A DNA stretch of 32,273 nucleotides, taken from an uncultured Methanomassiliicoccales archaeon. Lineage in GTDB: Archaea; Thermoplasmatota; Thermoplasmata; SG8-5. The position numbers and the translations under genes were made by a program. The DNA lies in contig CALKWP010000089.1 of the NCBI GenBank assembly GCA_938004075.1, forward strand, positions 1 through 32,273, given 5' to 3'. The notes under the pieces were generated by a model. It searched no databases. It had not been told where the DNA came from and saw only the letters and a list, made by a program, of their open reading frames with translations. Below, one piece after another: positions 8,266 through 15,129 of this stretch (the stretch's first letter is position 1; each line of letters opens with the position of its first letter).

Positions 8266-8997
8266 ATGGTCAAGGACAGGATGATTGAGAAGGAGCATAC
8301 CGACGACCTAATGGATGGCATGGTCATAGCCAGGCTGGAGACCCACGGGCACAATTTCGAGATCATCATCGAAGCAGATTATGTGAACGACGGAAAACCG
8401 GATGGGTGGAAGGACATAATCGAGCACATGCCCGCTGACGAGATATTCTCAGATGCAAGAAAAGGCACGCGCTCCTCATCCGAGGAACTGGAACTGGCTT
8501 TTGGCACATTGCACTCCAAGGGCATAGCCATCGAGATCATCCAGAAGGGCACTGTCCAGCTCACCACGGAGCAGAGGCGCATGATGCAGGAAGATAAGCG
8601 CAAGCAGATTGTGGCTCTGATAGTCAGGGAGGGAATGAATCCCCAGACGAAAACCCCGCACCCGCCTCAGCGCATCGAGAATGCGATGGCGGAGGCCGGC
8701 ATCCATATCGACCCCATGAAGCCCGTATCCGCTCAAGTCAAGGACGTCGTCCAGGCTCTCAGAGCTCTGCTTCCCATAAGTTTCGAGAAACTCAAACTGG
8801 CAATCAAACTCACCGGTCCGGATTACGGGAAATGCTATGGCGACATAAAAGCGCTGGGCAACATCAGCAAGGAAGAATGGACCGCAGATGGCTCATGGGT
8901 CGGTGTGGTCGAGATCCCCGCCGGGCTCCAGCAGGACCTTTTTAACAGGCTGAATGAGAAGACAAAGGGCAACGTGGAGAGCAAAATACTAAAATAA
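8266..8997 (+). CDS. Ribosome maturation protein SBDS/SDO1 homologue
   Basis: Archaeal homologue of the Shwachman-Bodian-Diamond syndrome protein, which in eukaryotes works with an EF-2-like GTPase to release the anti-association factor from the 60S subunit. The three-domain layout is visible: an N-terminal FYSH domain (VIARLETHGHNFEIIIEAD, about 20-95), a helical middle with the TPHPPQRIENAM signature that contacts rRNA, and a C-terminal ferredoxin-like domain. The length of 243 aa is normal. The ATG at 8266 is preferred; an in-frame GTG at 8254 would add four residues but lacks a ribosome site. It lies 13 nt after psmA, as expected for this superoperon. Confidence 0.95.
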   Translation: MVKDRMIEKEHTDDLMDGMVIARLETHGHNFEIIIEADYVNDGKPDGWKDIIEHMPADEIFSDARKGTRSSSEELELAFGTLHSKGIAIEIIQKGTVQLTTEQRRMMQEDKRKQIVALIVREGMNPQTKTPHPPQRIENAMAEAGIHIDPMKPVSAQVKDVVQALRALLPISFEKLKLAIKLTGPDYGKCYGDIKALGNISKEEWTADGSWVGVVEIPAGLQQDLFNRLNEKTKGNVESKILK

Positions 8998-9078
8998 TGG
9001 AACGCGCTCCGGTATTTGTCAGATGAATGCAAAAGCCGTTCCGACGTCAGGGACGGAGCAATGTTCGGTTGTGATGCA

Positions 9079-9780
9079 ATGGCGGATGATGTTCAGAGGA
9101 CGGACAGGGTCATCGTGGTTCCCGGGGAGCAGGTGGGAGATTCGGAGCTTAAATCCGGAAATGGCACCTACAGGAAAGGCGATTTGATTTTCTCGGCGCA
9201 ACTCGGCATAGTCAATTTCAGGGCCGGTTTCGTGAATGTCATCCCGTTCGCCGGCAAATATTCACCCAAGCCAGGCGATTCAATCATAGGGATTGTTCAA
9301 GATGCGGGACCCAACAGCTGGATGGTCGATATCGGCTGTCCGTACCCGGCTTTCCTCCATGCCAACGAGAGCCCGTGGAAAGTTGAATTCGGAGCTACGA
9401 CCCAGCACCTCAATGTTGGTGACGTGGTGCTCGCAAAGATAGGTCAGGTCGATGAGACAAGGCGCGTCAACCTCACAATGAAAGAGCAGGGGCTCAGGAA
9501 GCTCAACACCGGCCAGATAATGAAGATAGTCCACACCAAGGTTCCCAGGATAATAGGCAAGAACGGTTCCATGATATCGCTCTTGAAGGAGCACACCGGT
9601 TGCAGGATTTTCATCGGCCAGAACGGAACCATATGGATAGATGGCGAGCTTGAAGGCATGAGAAAGGCTTCCGCGGCAATCAACATCATTGACCGGGGAA
9701 CCCACCTGCACGGTCTGACTGACGAGGTGAGGGCATACCTTAATGGAAATCCACCCGGAAACGACGATGAGAGGATGTGA
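9079..9780 (+). CDS. rrp4: Exosome RNA-binding cap subunit Rrp4
   Basis: Cap protein of the archaeal exosome that feeds RNA into the Rrp41-Rrp42 ring. Domains in order are an N-terminal domain beginning RVIVVPGEQVG, an S1 domain (about 60-135, with GPNSWMVDIGCPYPAFLHANE), and a KH domain with the GxxG loop in RIIGKNGSMISLLKEHTGCR. The start is a judgement. ATG 9079 has GTGAT four nt upstream, the same spacing as its neighbours, and gives a 233-aa protein. In-frame alternatives are ATG 9061 and TTG 9016, the latter giving 254 aa. Its TGA lies inside the ribosome site of rrp41. Confidence 0.95.
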   Translation: MADDVQRTDRVIVVPGEQVGDSELKSGNGTYRKGDLIFSAQLGIVNFRAGFVNVIPFAGKYSPKPGDSIIGIVQDAGPNSWMVDIGCPYPAFLHANESPWKVEFGATTQHLNVGDVVLAKIGQVDETRRVNLTMKEQGLRKLNTGQIMKIVHTKVPRIIGKNGSMISLLKEHTGCRIFIGQNGTIWIDGELEGMRKASAAINIIDRGTHLHGLTDEVRAYLNGNPPGNDDERM

Positions 9781-9785
9781 TTTAT

Positions 9786-10535
9786 TTGTTGGACGAAATA
9801 AAATTACTCGACAAGGATGGCATGCGCCTGGACGGAAGGAAACTGGACCAACTCAGGCCTATCCGGATGGAGGCAGGCGTTCTTGATAATGCGGATGGTT
9901 CGGCTTACATAGAATGGGGCGGCAACAAGGTGATTGCCGCGGTCTACGGCCCCAGGGAAGCCCAGCCCAAGTACCTGCAGGATCCCTCAAAGGCCATTGT
10001 TCAGGTGAGTTACAATATGGCCGCATTCTCGAGCGATGAACGGGTCCGCCCGGGCCCAAACAGGCGCGCGACCGAGATATCCAAGATAACAGCCGAGGCA
10101 CTGGAAAGCGTGGTCCTCACGGGCAATTTCCCGAGAGCCAGCATTGACGTTTACATCGAGGTCCTGGAGGCGGACGCTGGCACGAGGTGCGCAGGACTGA
10201 CTGCCGCCTCTATCGCCATTGCGGATGCAGGAATCCCCATGAAGGACCTTGTCGCGGCATGCGCCGTCGGCAAGATAGATGGGCAACTGGCTCTCGACCT
10301 GGGAAAGAAAGAGGACAATTTCGGGCAGGCTGACATGCCGCTCGGATTTGTGCCTGGCACCGGAGAGATCTCGCTCCTGCAGATGGATGGCCACATGACA
10401 ATCGCGGAGTTCAAGGCTGCAATGCAGATGTGCATGGCGGCATGCAAGCACATCCATGAATTGCAGCGCGACGCGCTTCGCAGGAGATACGCTGTCAACT
10501 ATGCAGACATGAGTGAACCGGAGGCGGAGCAATGA
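9786..10535 (+). CDS. rrp41: Exosome catalytic subunit Rrp41 (RNase PH fold)
   Basis: The phosphorolytic 3'-5' exoribonuclease subunit of the hexameric ring. Residues needed for activity are present. ERVRPGPNRR supplies the arginine pair that binds RNA and phosphate. The aspartate of GQADMP (D183 with this start) matches catalytic D182 of Sulfolobus Rrp41. The protein is 249 aa. TTG 9786 is chosen because GTGAT (9777-9781), which contains the rrp4 stop, precedes it by 4 nt. A GTG at 9777 would add three residues. The end overlaps rrp42 by 4 nt (ATGA), so the two ring subunits are probably made in equal amounts. Confidence 0.97.
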   Translation: MLDEIKLLDKDGMRLDGRKLDQLRPIRMEAGVLDNADGSAYIEWGGNKVIAAVYGPREAQPKYLQDPSKAIVQVSYNMAAFSSDERVRPGPNRRATEISKITAEALESVVLTGNFPRASIDVYIEVLEADAGTRCAGLTAASIAIADAGIPMKDLVAACAVGKIDGQLALDLGKKEDNFGQADMPLGFVPGTGEISLLQMDGHMTIAEFKAAMQMCMAACKHIHELQRDALRRRYAVNYADMSEPEAEQ

Positions 10536-11314
10536 AGCGCACCATCGTTCCCGAGATAAAGAAGGAGCTCATTTACAAGCTGGCCCAGCGCGGCTGCAGG
10601 GAGGATGACAGAACACTGGATGAGTTCAGGCCGATCTCCTTCGAAACCGACATCATAGGCACCGCGGAAGGCAGCGCAAGATTGAAACTTGGCAAAACCG
10701 ACGTGATTGTCGGCGTGAAGCTGCAGCCCGGCGAACCTTACCCGGACAAGCCGGACCAGGGCGTCCTAATGACCGGCTGCGAGTTGAAGCCAATGGCTCA
10801 TCCCGGATTCGAGTCCGGAGCGCCGTCAGACGATTCCGTGGAGATAGCCAGGGTTGTCGACAGGGGGATAAGGGAAAGCGGCATGATTGACATGCAGGCG
10901 CTTTGCATCGAGCCCGGGAAGAAGGTCTGGATGGTCTTCCTGGACATTCAGGTGATTAATTACGATGGAAACCTGTTCGACGCCGCCACAATGGCTGCGT
11001 TGGCGGCGATGAACAGCACCAGCGTACCGGCGTCCCGTTTCGGCCTCGGCGAGGATTTCCCATTGCCGGTGAATGCCTGGCCAGTGACCACGACATTCGT
11101 CAAGCTTAGGGATGTCCTGCTGGTAGATCCCACATTCACCGAGGAACTGGCCTCAGATGCCCGATTCACCGTCTCGATAGACGACAACGGGCACATCAGG
11201 GCCATGCAGAAAGGTTTAAAAGGGGCACTCATTTACGATGAAGTCATCAGGGCATTGGACATCGCCCAAAAACTGAGCCTGGAACTGAGGACCAGGCTTC
11301 AAACAGGTGAGTAA
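10532..11314 (+). CDS. rrp42: Exosome non-catalytic subunit Rrp42 (RNase PH fold)
   Basis: Structural partner of Rrp41: it alternates with Rrp41 in the ring and helps bind RNA but lacks the active site. The 260-aa protein has the Rrp42 N-terminus (two lysine-rich helices before GRREDDRTLDEFRPI-like sequence, here CREDDRTLDEFRPISFET). It also has a conserved GESGMID-like block (GIRESGMIDMQALCIEPGKKVWM) and no ADMP catalytic motif. The start ATG overlaps the rrp41 stop (ATGA) with GGAGGCGGAG just upstream. Downstream, GGTGAG near its stop acts as the ribosome site of the eL43 gene. Confidence 0.97.
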   Translation: MKRTIVPEIKKELIYKLAQRGCREDDRTLDEFRPISFETDIIGTAEGSARLKLGKTDVIVGVKLQPGEPYPDKPDQGVLMTGCELKPMAHPGFESGAPSDDSVEIARVVDRGIRESGMIDMQALCIEPGKKVWMVFLDIQVINYDGNLFDAATMAALAAMNSTSVPASRFGLGEDFPLPVNAWPVTTTFVKLRDVLLVDPTFTEELASDARFTVSIDDNGHIRAMQKGLKGALIYDEVIRALDIAQKLSLELRTRLQTGE

Positions 11315-11315
11315 T

Positions 11316-11675
11316 ATGGCAAGAGGCACCAGCAAGGTAGGAATGACAGGAAAGTTCGGAGCCAGGTACGGCGTCAAGATACGAAAGCAGATTAAGAGCG
11401 TAAGCAGGCACAGGGCCAGGCCATCGCGCTGCCCGGAATGCCAGCATGATTCCGTCAAGAGGCTTAGCTCCGGGATATGGCACTGCAAGCATTGCGATCT
11501 CAAGTTCGCGGCATCCGCGTACTCCACCAGGATAAGAAGCTACACCAGGGAGGAAGCGGAATCACAGAAGGCACTGTTCGCACGCGAGGACCAGACCAAC
11601 CTCGCCCAGGAACTCGGCAAGAAGCCTCCGACACCCGAGCCGGAGGAGTCCGAGGTTCTTCCAGAGGAGAAATAA
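11316..11675 (+). CDS. rpl37ae: 50S ribosomal protein eL43 (L37Ae)
   Basis: Zinc-binding large-subunit protein. The basic N-terminus (ARGTSKVGMTGKFGARYG) is the family signature, and the C4 zinc site is C39, C42, C57 and C60. The core ends near residue 85. A further acidic, proline/glutamate-rich tail of about 30 residues (KKPPTPEPEESEVLPEEK) makes the protein 119 aa, against about 90 in most archaea. The tail is not part of the conserved fold and its role is unknown. The ATG at 11316 follows GGTGAG by 4 nt. Placement between rrp42 and rpoP is typical of the superoperon. Confidence 0.95.
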   Translation: MARGTSKVGMTGKFGARYGVKIRKQIKSVSRHRARPSRCPECQHDSVKRLSSGIWHCKHCDLKFAASAYSTRIRSYTREEAESQKALFAREDQTNLAQELGKKPPTPEPEESEVLPEEK

Positions 11676-11677
11676 AC

Positions 11678-11812
11678 ATGTACAGATGCGCCAAGTGCAA
11701 GGAAAGGGTCAGGGGCGACATAAACAATGTCGGCATCCAGTGCACCGTTTGCGGTTCCAAGATGTTCTACAAGGAAAGGAACCCGAGCAAGAAGGATATG
11801 ACGGAACAGTGA
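11678..11812 (+). CDS. rpoP: DNA-directed RNA polymerase subunit P
   Basis: A 44-aa zinc-ribbon subunit of archaeal RNA polymerase, equivalent to eukaryotic Rpb12, which supports Rpb3/Rpb10-type assembly. The four zinc ligands are C4, C7, C22 and C25 (YRCAKCK and CTVCGSKM). The basic KERNPSKK tail follows. The start is secure: GAGGAGA lies 7 nt before the ATG. It is easily missed because of its size. Confidence 0.94.
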   Translation: MYRCAKCKERVRGDINNVGIQCTVCGSKMFYKERNPSKKDMTEQ

Positions 11813-11835
11813 TTCCAACATATTGAGTGATTGCT

Positions 11836-12267
11836 ATGCCGGTGAAAAACTTCGAATTCATGACCATCGATGCCAGGAGATTCGCAAAATCCACAGAGGT
11901 ACACAAGAACATCCAGATACAGGTGAATCACGAGATATCCCAGGTCATCGAGCGCTCCGAGAAGGAGACGGAGCTCGGCTTCAGGTTCGCCATAAATTAC
12001 ACCGGCATGGGCGCAATCGCCTCCATAAAATTCGAGGGCTATGTTCTTTTCGACGGCGTTGCAGGAATTGCCCACAAATGGACCAAGGAGAAGAAGTTAC
12101 CAGACGACGTGGCCAACGAGGTCCTCAACCTCATCATGCGTAATTGCCTCATGCAGGGCGTCGTAATTGCCAGAGATATGCGCCTTCCGCCGCCGATACA
12201 GATGCCCCAGGTCAAGATAGGTCAGCAGCCGCCGGCCCACCAGAGTTCCGGGATGGAAGTCGCATAG
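11836..12267 (+). CDS. Conserved hypothetical protein, possible SecB-like fold
   Basis: I do not recognise a named family. The 143-aa protein has a beta-rich first half, including ELGFRFAINYTGMGAIASIKFEGYVLF, in which strands alternate with short turns. A helix follows with NEVLNLIMRNCLMQGVVIARDM, then the segment RLPPPIQMPQV (116-126). Four strands, a long helix and a terminal LPPI-type peptide are how SecB chaperone subunits end. SecB is about 155 aa, and SecB-like proteins occur in some archaea and toxin-antitoxin systems. This would suit a chaperone encoded beside proteasome and exosome genes, but it is inference. The ATG at 11836 follows GTGAT by 4 nt. A hairpin overlaps its stop codon. 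Confidence 0.6.
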   Translation: MPVKNFEFMTIDARRFAKSTEVHKNIQIQVNHEISQVIERSEKETELGFRFAINYTGMGAIASIKFEGYVLFDGVAGIAHKWTKEKKLPDDVANEVLNLIMRNCLMQGVVIARDMRLPPPIQMPQVKIGQQPPAHQSSGMEVA

Positions 12268-12376
12268 GTTTCGAAAAATCCTATGCGATGCATTATGCAA
12301 ACGGCATACCTCGCTGTGAGGGCGGGAGTGGCACAACATTTGTCTAAGATAGGATTTTCAAAATCCTGTGCATAAT
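12261..12376. repeat. Set of inverted repeats at a convergent gene junction
   Basis: CGCATAGG (12261-12268) pairs perfectly with CCTATGCG (12280-12287), and this hairpin contains the TAG stop of the SecB-like gene. AGGATTTT-C-AAAATCCT (12351-12367) is a perfect 17-nt palindrome. The same arms can pair across the region: AAAATCCTAT (12275-12284) with ATAGGATTTT (12349-12358), and ATTATGCA (12292-12299) with TGCATAAT (12369-12376). A near-direct repeat AAAATCCTrTGC occurs at 12275 and 12360. There is no open frame of note. It could be a bidirectional terminator, a structured RNA or the remnant of a small element; the sequence alone does not decide. Confidence 0.6.
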
Positions 12377-12388
12377 ATTCCTTCCAAC

Positions 12389-13090
12389 CTATGTTTTCCG
12401 CGCCACAATGCTCACGTAAGCCGCCCATCTGGCCAATCCTGGCAGCTTCTCCAGCATCGCCCTGTCAAGCTTCACCAGGAACAATCCCTTCTTCCTGAGC
12501 ATTCCATGCATTCCTTTCGGAGCCAGGGGTATGAGGTGCGGCATCAGGTAGGATGTGAGGAAGAAAAACTCCTTTTTCTGAATGATGAATCCATTGTCGA
12601 CCAGTGCCTTTTCCATCGCTGGGTACCGCAGCGGGCGCTCCCCCTCCTCATGCGCGCTGGTCTTCACGAAGCCTCTCGTCCATCGCGCAGGCGGGTTCCC
12701 TGCCAGCGGTTCCTGGGCCAGGAGCAGTCCGCCGGGCTTCAAAACTCGGAAAATCTCGGAGGCGCATTTTCCCAGCTGGTCAGGGACATGGTGCAGGATG
12801 GCATTTGCCCCAACAATATCCGCAGTTGCAGTTTTCATCGGGATGTCCAGCGCGCTTCCCTTGATATGTGAAACCCTTTCGCTCCCCAATCTCGGCACAA
12901 AATCCACTGAGATGACATTCGCACCGGAATGCTTTCCAGCCAGATGAACGCCGAACCAGCCTGAGCCGCCTCCAAGATCGAGGATGGTGCGAACATCCCT
13001 TGACATGGCGGACACCTCCCCGGTGATGGCGTTGATGCGGTTCCAGCCCTCCCTATGAACCGTCTCATCAACCTTCCATTCCACTTCCAT
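12389..13090 (-). CDS. Class I SAM-dependent methyltransferase
   Basis: A 233-aa Rossmann-fold methyltransferase with motif I ILDLGGGSGWFGVHLA (about 36-51), the acidic end of beta-2 (VISVDF), GSALDIPM and the motif IV/V segment ANAILHHVPDQLG, followed by RVLKPGGLLLAQEP. The substrate is unknown. The pattern is that of the UbiE/Methyltransf_11 group acting on small molecules or lipids. The C-terminal part, rich in hydrophobic and basic residues (SYLMPHLIPLAPKGMHGMLRKKG), could touch the membrane. The start is supported by GGTGA four nt before the ATG at 13090 and a TATA box further up. It stands alone, next to a tRNA gene. Confidence 0.85.
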   Translation of the reverse strand: MEVEWKVDETVHREGWNRINAITGEVSAMSRDVRTILDLGGGSGWFGVHLAGKHSGANVISVDFVPRLGSERVSHIKGSALDIPMKTATADIVGANAILHHVPDQLGKCASEIFRVLKPGGLLLAQEPLAGNPPARWTRGFVKTSAHEEGERPLRYPAMEKALVDNGFIIQKKEFFFLTSYLMPHLIPLAPKGMHGMLRKKGLFLVKLDRAMLEKLPGLARWAAYVSIVARKT

Positions 13091-13130
13091 TCAGTCACCC
13101 TGACTCATGATGCAGCAATAACTGGTCAGG

Positions 13131-13140
13131 ATATAAAATT
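13131..13140 (-). promoter_or_regulatory. TATA box of the methyltransferase gene
   Basis: AATTTTATAT on the minus strand predicts a transcript starting near 13109. Its leader of roughly 18 nt would contain the GGTGA ribosome site. Confidence 0.45.
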
Positions 13141-13196
13141 GTTGCTTTCTTTCGGCATCTTGCACTATCAGCTGTCTGAAGCACTTCATCAGAAAA

Positions 13197-13205
13197 TAAT
13201 ATAAA
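13197..13205 (+). promoter_or_regulatory. TATA box of tRNA-Leu
   Basis: TAATATAAA lies about 45 nt before the mature 5' end of the tRNA. A precursor would start near 13226 with a 5' leader of about 20 nt for RNase P to remove. Confidence 0.45.
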
Positions 13206-13245
13206 CTGCTGTCCATTGCTGGTGATTGCATTTAGGAAAATCTAT

Positions 13246-13329
13246 GCAGGGATAGCCAAGCCTGGTCTACGGCGCTAGATTCAGGGTCTAGTCCTTAGTG
13301 GTTCTCCGGTTCGAATCCGGATCCCTGCA
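13246..13329 (+). tRNA. tRNA-Leu, anticodon CAG
   Basis: The acceptor stem GCAGGGA (13246-13252) pairs with TCCCTGC (13322-13328), and the discriminator is A at 13329. The anticodon stem CTAGA/TCTAG encloses the loop TTCAGGG with anticodon CAG (13282-13284), reading CTG. The T arm is CCGG-TTCGAAT-CCGG. A long variable arm (about 13292-13304) marks a class II tRNA, as expected for leucine. CCA is not encoded (the A is followed by CTT), so it must be added enzymatically. There is no intron. The T-rich TTGTTTTATT directly after it (13331-13340) probably terminates transcription. Confidence 0.96.
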
Positions 13330-13330
13330 C

Positions 13331-13340
13331 TTGTTTTATT
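13331..13340 (+). terminator. T-rich terminator after tRNA-Leu
   Basis: TTGTTTTATT follows the mature tRNA end by one or two nucleotides. Oligo-T tracts on the non-template strand are the usual intrinsic archaeal terminators. Confidence 0.4.
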
Positions 13341-13370
13341 ATGGTGCATTTCCCGGTTATTCGATGCGAA

Positions 13371-13380
13371 AATATAAAAG
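13371..13380 (+). promoter_or_regulatory. TATA box of the first DUF835 gene
   Basis: AATATAAAAG predicts transcription near 13401. The GAGGGGCGGC ribosome-site region then lies in a short leader before the GTG at 13424. This is the likely promoter of the two DUF835-TPR genes. Confidence 0.5.
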
Positions 13381-13423
13381 GCTATGTTCCTTTATGCTGT
13401 GCTGGTAACTGAGGGGCGGCAGC

Positions 13424-15118
13424 GTGATTGACAAGGGCTTCAACTATCTGATATACGAGGAAAAATCCGATGTGGCATTCAAGATGTTCAACGAACTTGT
13501 CAACGCGGGTTCTCCCGGCCTCTGCATCACGACCATTTTTCCCCAGAAACTCAAGAAAATGTACAACATGGAAAAAGCCCAGGTCCACTGGCTTTCCGAT
13601 TCTGCCGGGGACAAGGACACGCTCAGCCCAACCAGGCTTGATTTCGAGATTACCAGGGTAATAACGAAATTCATTAAGGGCGGCGGCGAGCCAGTGTTCC
13701 TACTTGATGGCATGGCATATCTCTCTCTGGAGAACGATTACGATAAAGTCAGGAAATTCGTGAAGCGCATCAATGACATGGCTTCCATGAACTCCGCCAC
13801 GATAATGGTAGTGATAAACCCATCCTCATTCAATCAGGAGACAAGGGCAATGCTGGAGAAGGATTTCGATAAGATAGGCACGCCTCAGGACCTTGGAGCC
13901 GGAGGCGCCCCCCCGCCACAACCGGCGCCCGCGCCCCAGCAGACATACGCCCCGCAGCCGCCTGCGCCCTCGCCAGTCACCCAGGTTCCCCAGCACAGCA
14001 GCCTTCGCATCCAGGCCCCGCCGGAATCCCCTGTGGACATCTCTGTCGAGGAGGAACTGGACCTGGAAATTGAGGATATCTATCTCATTCACAGGGGCAC
14101 CGGAACCCTCATCCAGCGCCGAACATGGCGCGAGCAGGACCTTATCGACCCCGACCTCATCGGCGGAATGTTCCAAGCCATAATGGACTTCATCAAGAAC
14201 TCATTTGCCAGCGACCAGGTTTCAGAATTCAGCAGGCTCGAGGTGAAGGGCTTCATCATCCTCATAGCTGACGGGAAGTACATCTCGGAAGCGATAGTAT
14301 TCTCCGGCAAGGCCGAGGAATACATCCACAAGATAATGAACGACATCAAGCGCGTTCTAAAGCAGAACATCCAGGAGATCGAGGGCCAGTACGAAGCGGT
14401 CTTCGAGAATTATGATGGCGACGTGGGAAAGCTCCGCGGGACCCGGAAGTCTCTAGATGCCCTCGCTCTGGGCATCAACAAGGCCCTCGAACCACACATG
14501 AAGAAAGGCGCCAAGAAACGCTTGACTGACGTGGAGAAGCGCCAGGTGCAGGACAAGTACAACCAGGCCATTGCAGCGGGCCGGGCCAGGAAATACGATG
14601 AAGCCCTCAAAGCATATGATGAGGCACTGGTATTGGACCCGACACATCAGCAATCGCTCTTCAACAAGGCCACGGTCCTGCAGATGCTGGGGCGGGTCAA
14701 CGAGGCCCTGGATTGCTATGACCAGGCAATCAAGGTGAACCCGAATGATTCGGAGACATGGGGCAACCGGGGCATCGCGCTAAGGAGCCTTGGCCGCACC
14801 GAGGAAGCCATTGAATCTTATTACAAAGGACTGGGAATCAACCCGGGCGATTCCGCTCTCTGGAGCAACCTGGGCATAGCCCTGAGGAGCATGGGCCGGG
14901 TAAAGGAAGCCATTGAATGCTATGACAAAGCCATCGAGATAAATCCGAGAGACGCAGGCGTTTGGAGCAACAAGGGCGTCGTCCTGGGGAGCATGGGGCT
15001 TCTCAAGGAAGCTATAGAGTGCTATGATAAAGCGCTGGCAATAGACCCTGGCCGAAAGCTTGCGCAGCGGAACAGGGAGATCGCAGTTAAGGAACTCGAG
15101 TCCAGGAGAGTCAAATAG
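13424..15118 (+). CDS. DUF835 - Pro-rich linker - roadblock/longin-like domain - five TPRs
   Basis: A 564-aa scaffold or signalling protein of unknown role. Residues 1-150 are DUF835, a RecA/KaiC-like fold that has lost the Walker A loop; the Walker-B-like strand VFLLDGMAYL is at 91-100. A Pro/Gln linker runs from 160 to 205. Residues 215-350 have the strand-helix order of longin/roadblock domains (IYLIHRGTGTLIQRRT, then a helix GGMFQAIMDFIKNSF, then FIILIADGKYISEAIVFSG). Such domains bind small GTPases or dimerise. Residues 372-541 are five regular 34-residue TPRs (GIALRSLGRTEEAIESYYKGL type). The GTG at 13424 follows GAGGGGCGGC. The gene is 11 nt from a paralogue. The domain calls are by eye; the middle one is the least certain. 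Confidence 0.8.
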   Translation: MIDKGFNYLIYEEKSDVAFKMFNELVNAGSPGLCITTIFPQKLKKMYNMEKAQVHWLSDSAGDKDTLSPTRLDFEITRVITKFIKGGGEPVFLLDGMAYLSLENDYDKVRKFVKRINDMASMNSATIMVVINPSSFNQETRAMLEKDFDKIGTPQDLGAGGAPPPQPAPAPQQTYAPQPPAPSPVTQVPQHSSLRIQAPPESPVDISVEEELDLEIEDIYLIHRGTGTLIQRRTWREQDLIDPDLIGGMFQAIMDFIKNSFASDQVSEFSRLEVKGFIILIADGKYISEAIVFSGKAEEYIHKIMNDIKRVLKQNIQEIEGQYEAVFENYDGDVGKLRGTRKSLDALALGINKALEPHMKKGAKKRLTDVEKRQVQDKYNQAIAAGRARKYDEALKAYDEALVLDPTHQQSLFNKATVLQMLGRVNEALDCYDQAIKVNPNDSETWGNRGIALRSLGRTEEAIESYYKGLGINPGDSALWSNLGIALRSMGRVKEAIECYDKAIEINPRDAGVWSNKGVVLGSMGLLKEAIECYDKALAIDPGRKLAQRNREIAVKELESRRVK

Positions 15119-15129
15119 GGGGATATGAC

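Noticed and set aside
12268..12388. A tRNA or small protein gene in the convergent gap
   Set aside because: No cloverleaf or T-loop consensus was found, and the short frames here have no ribosome site. The segment is better described by its inverted repeats.
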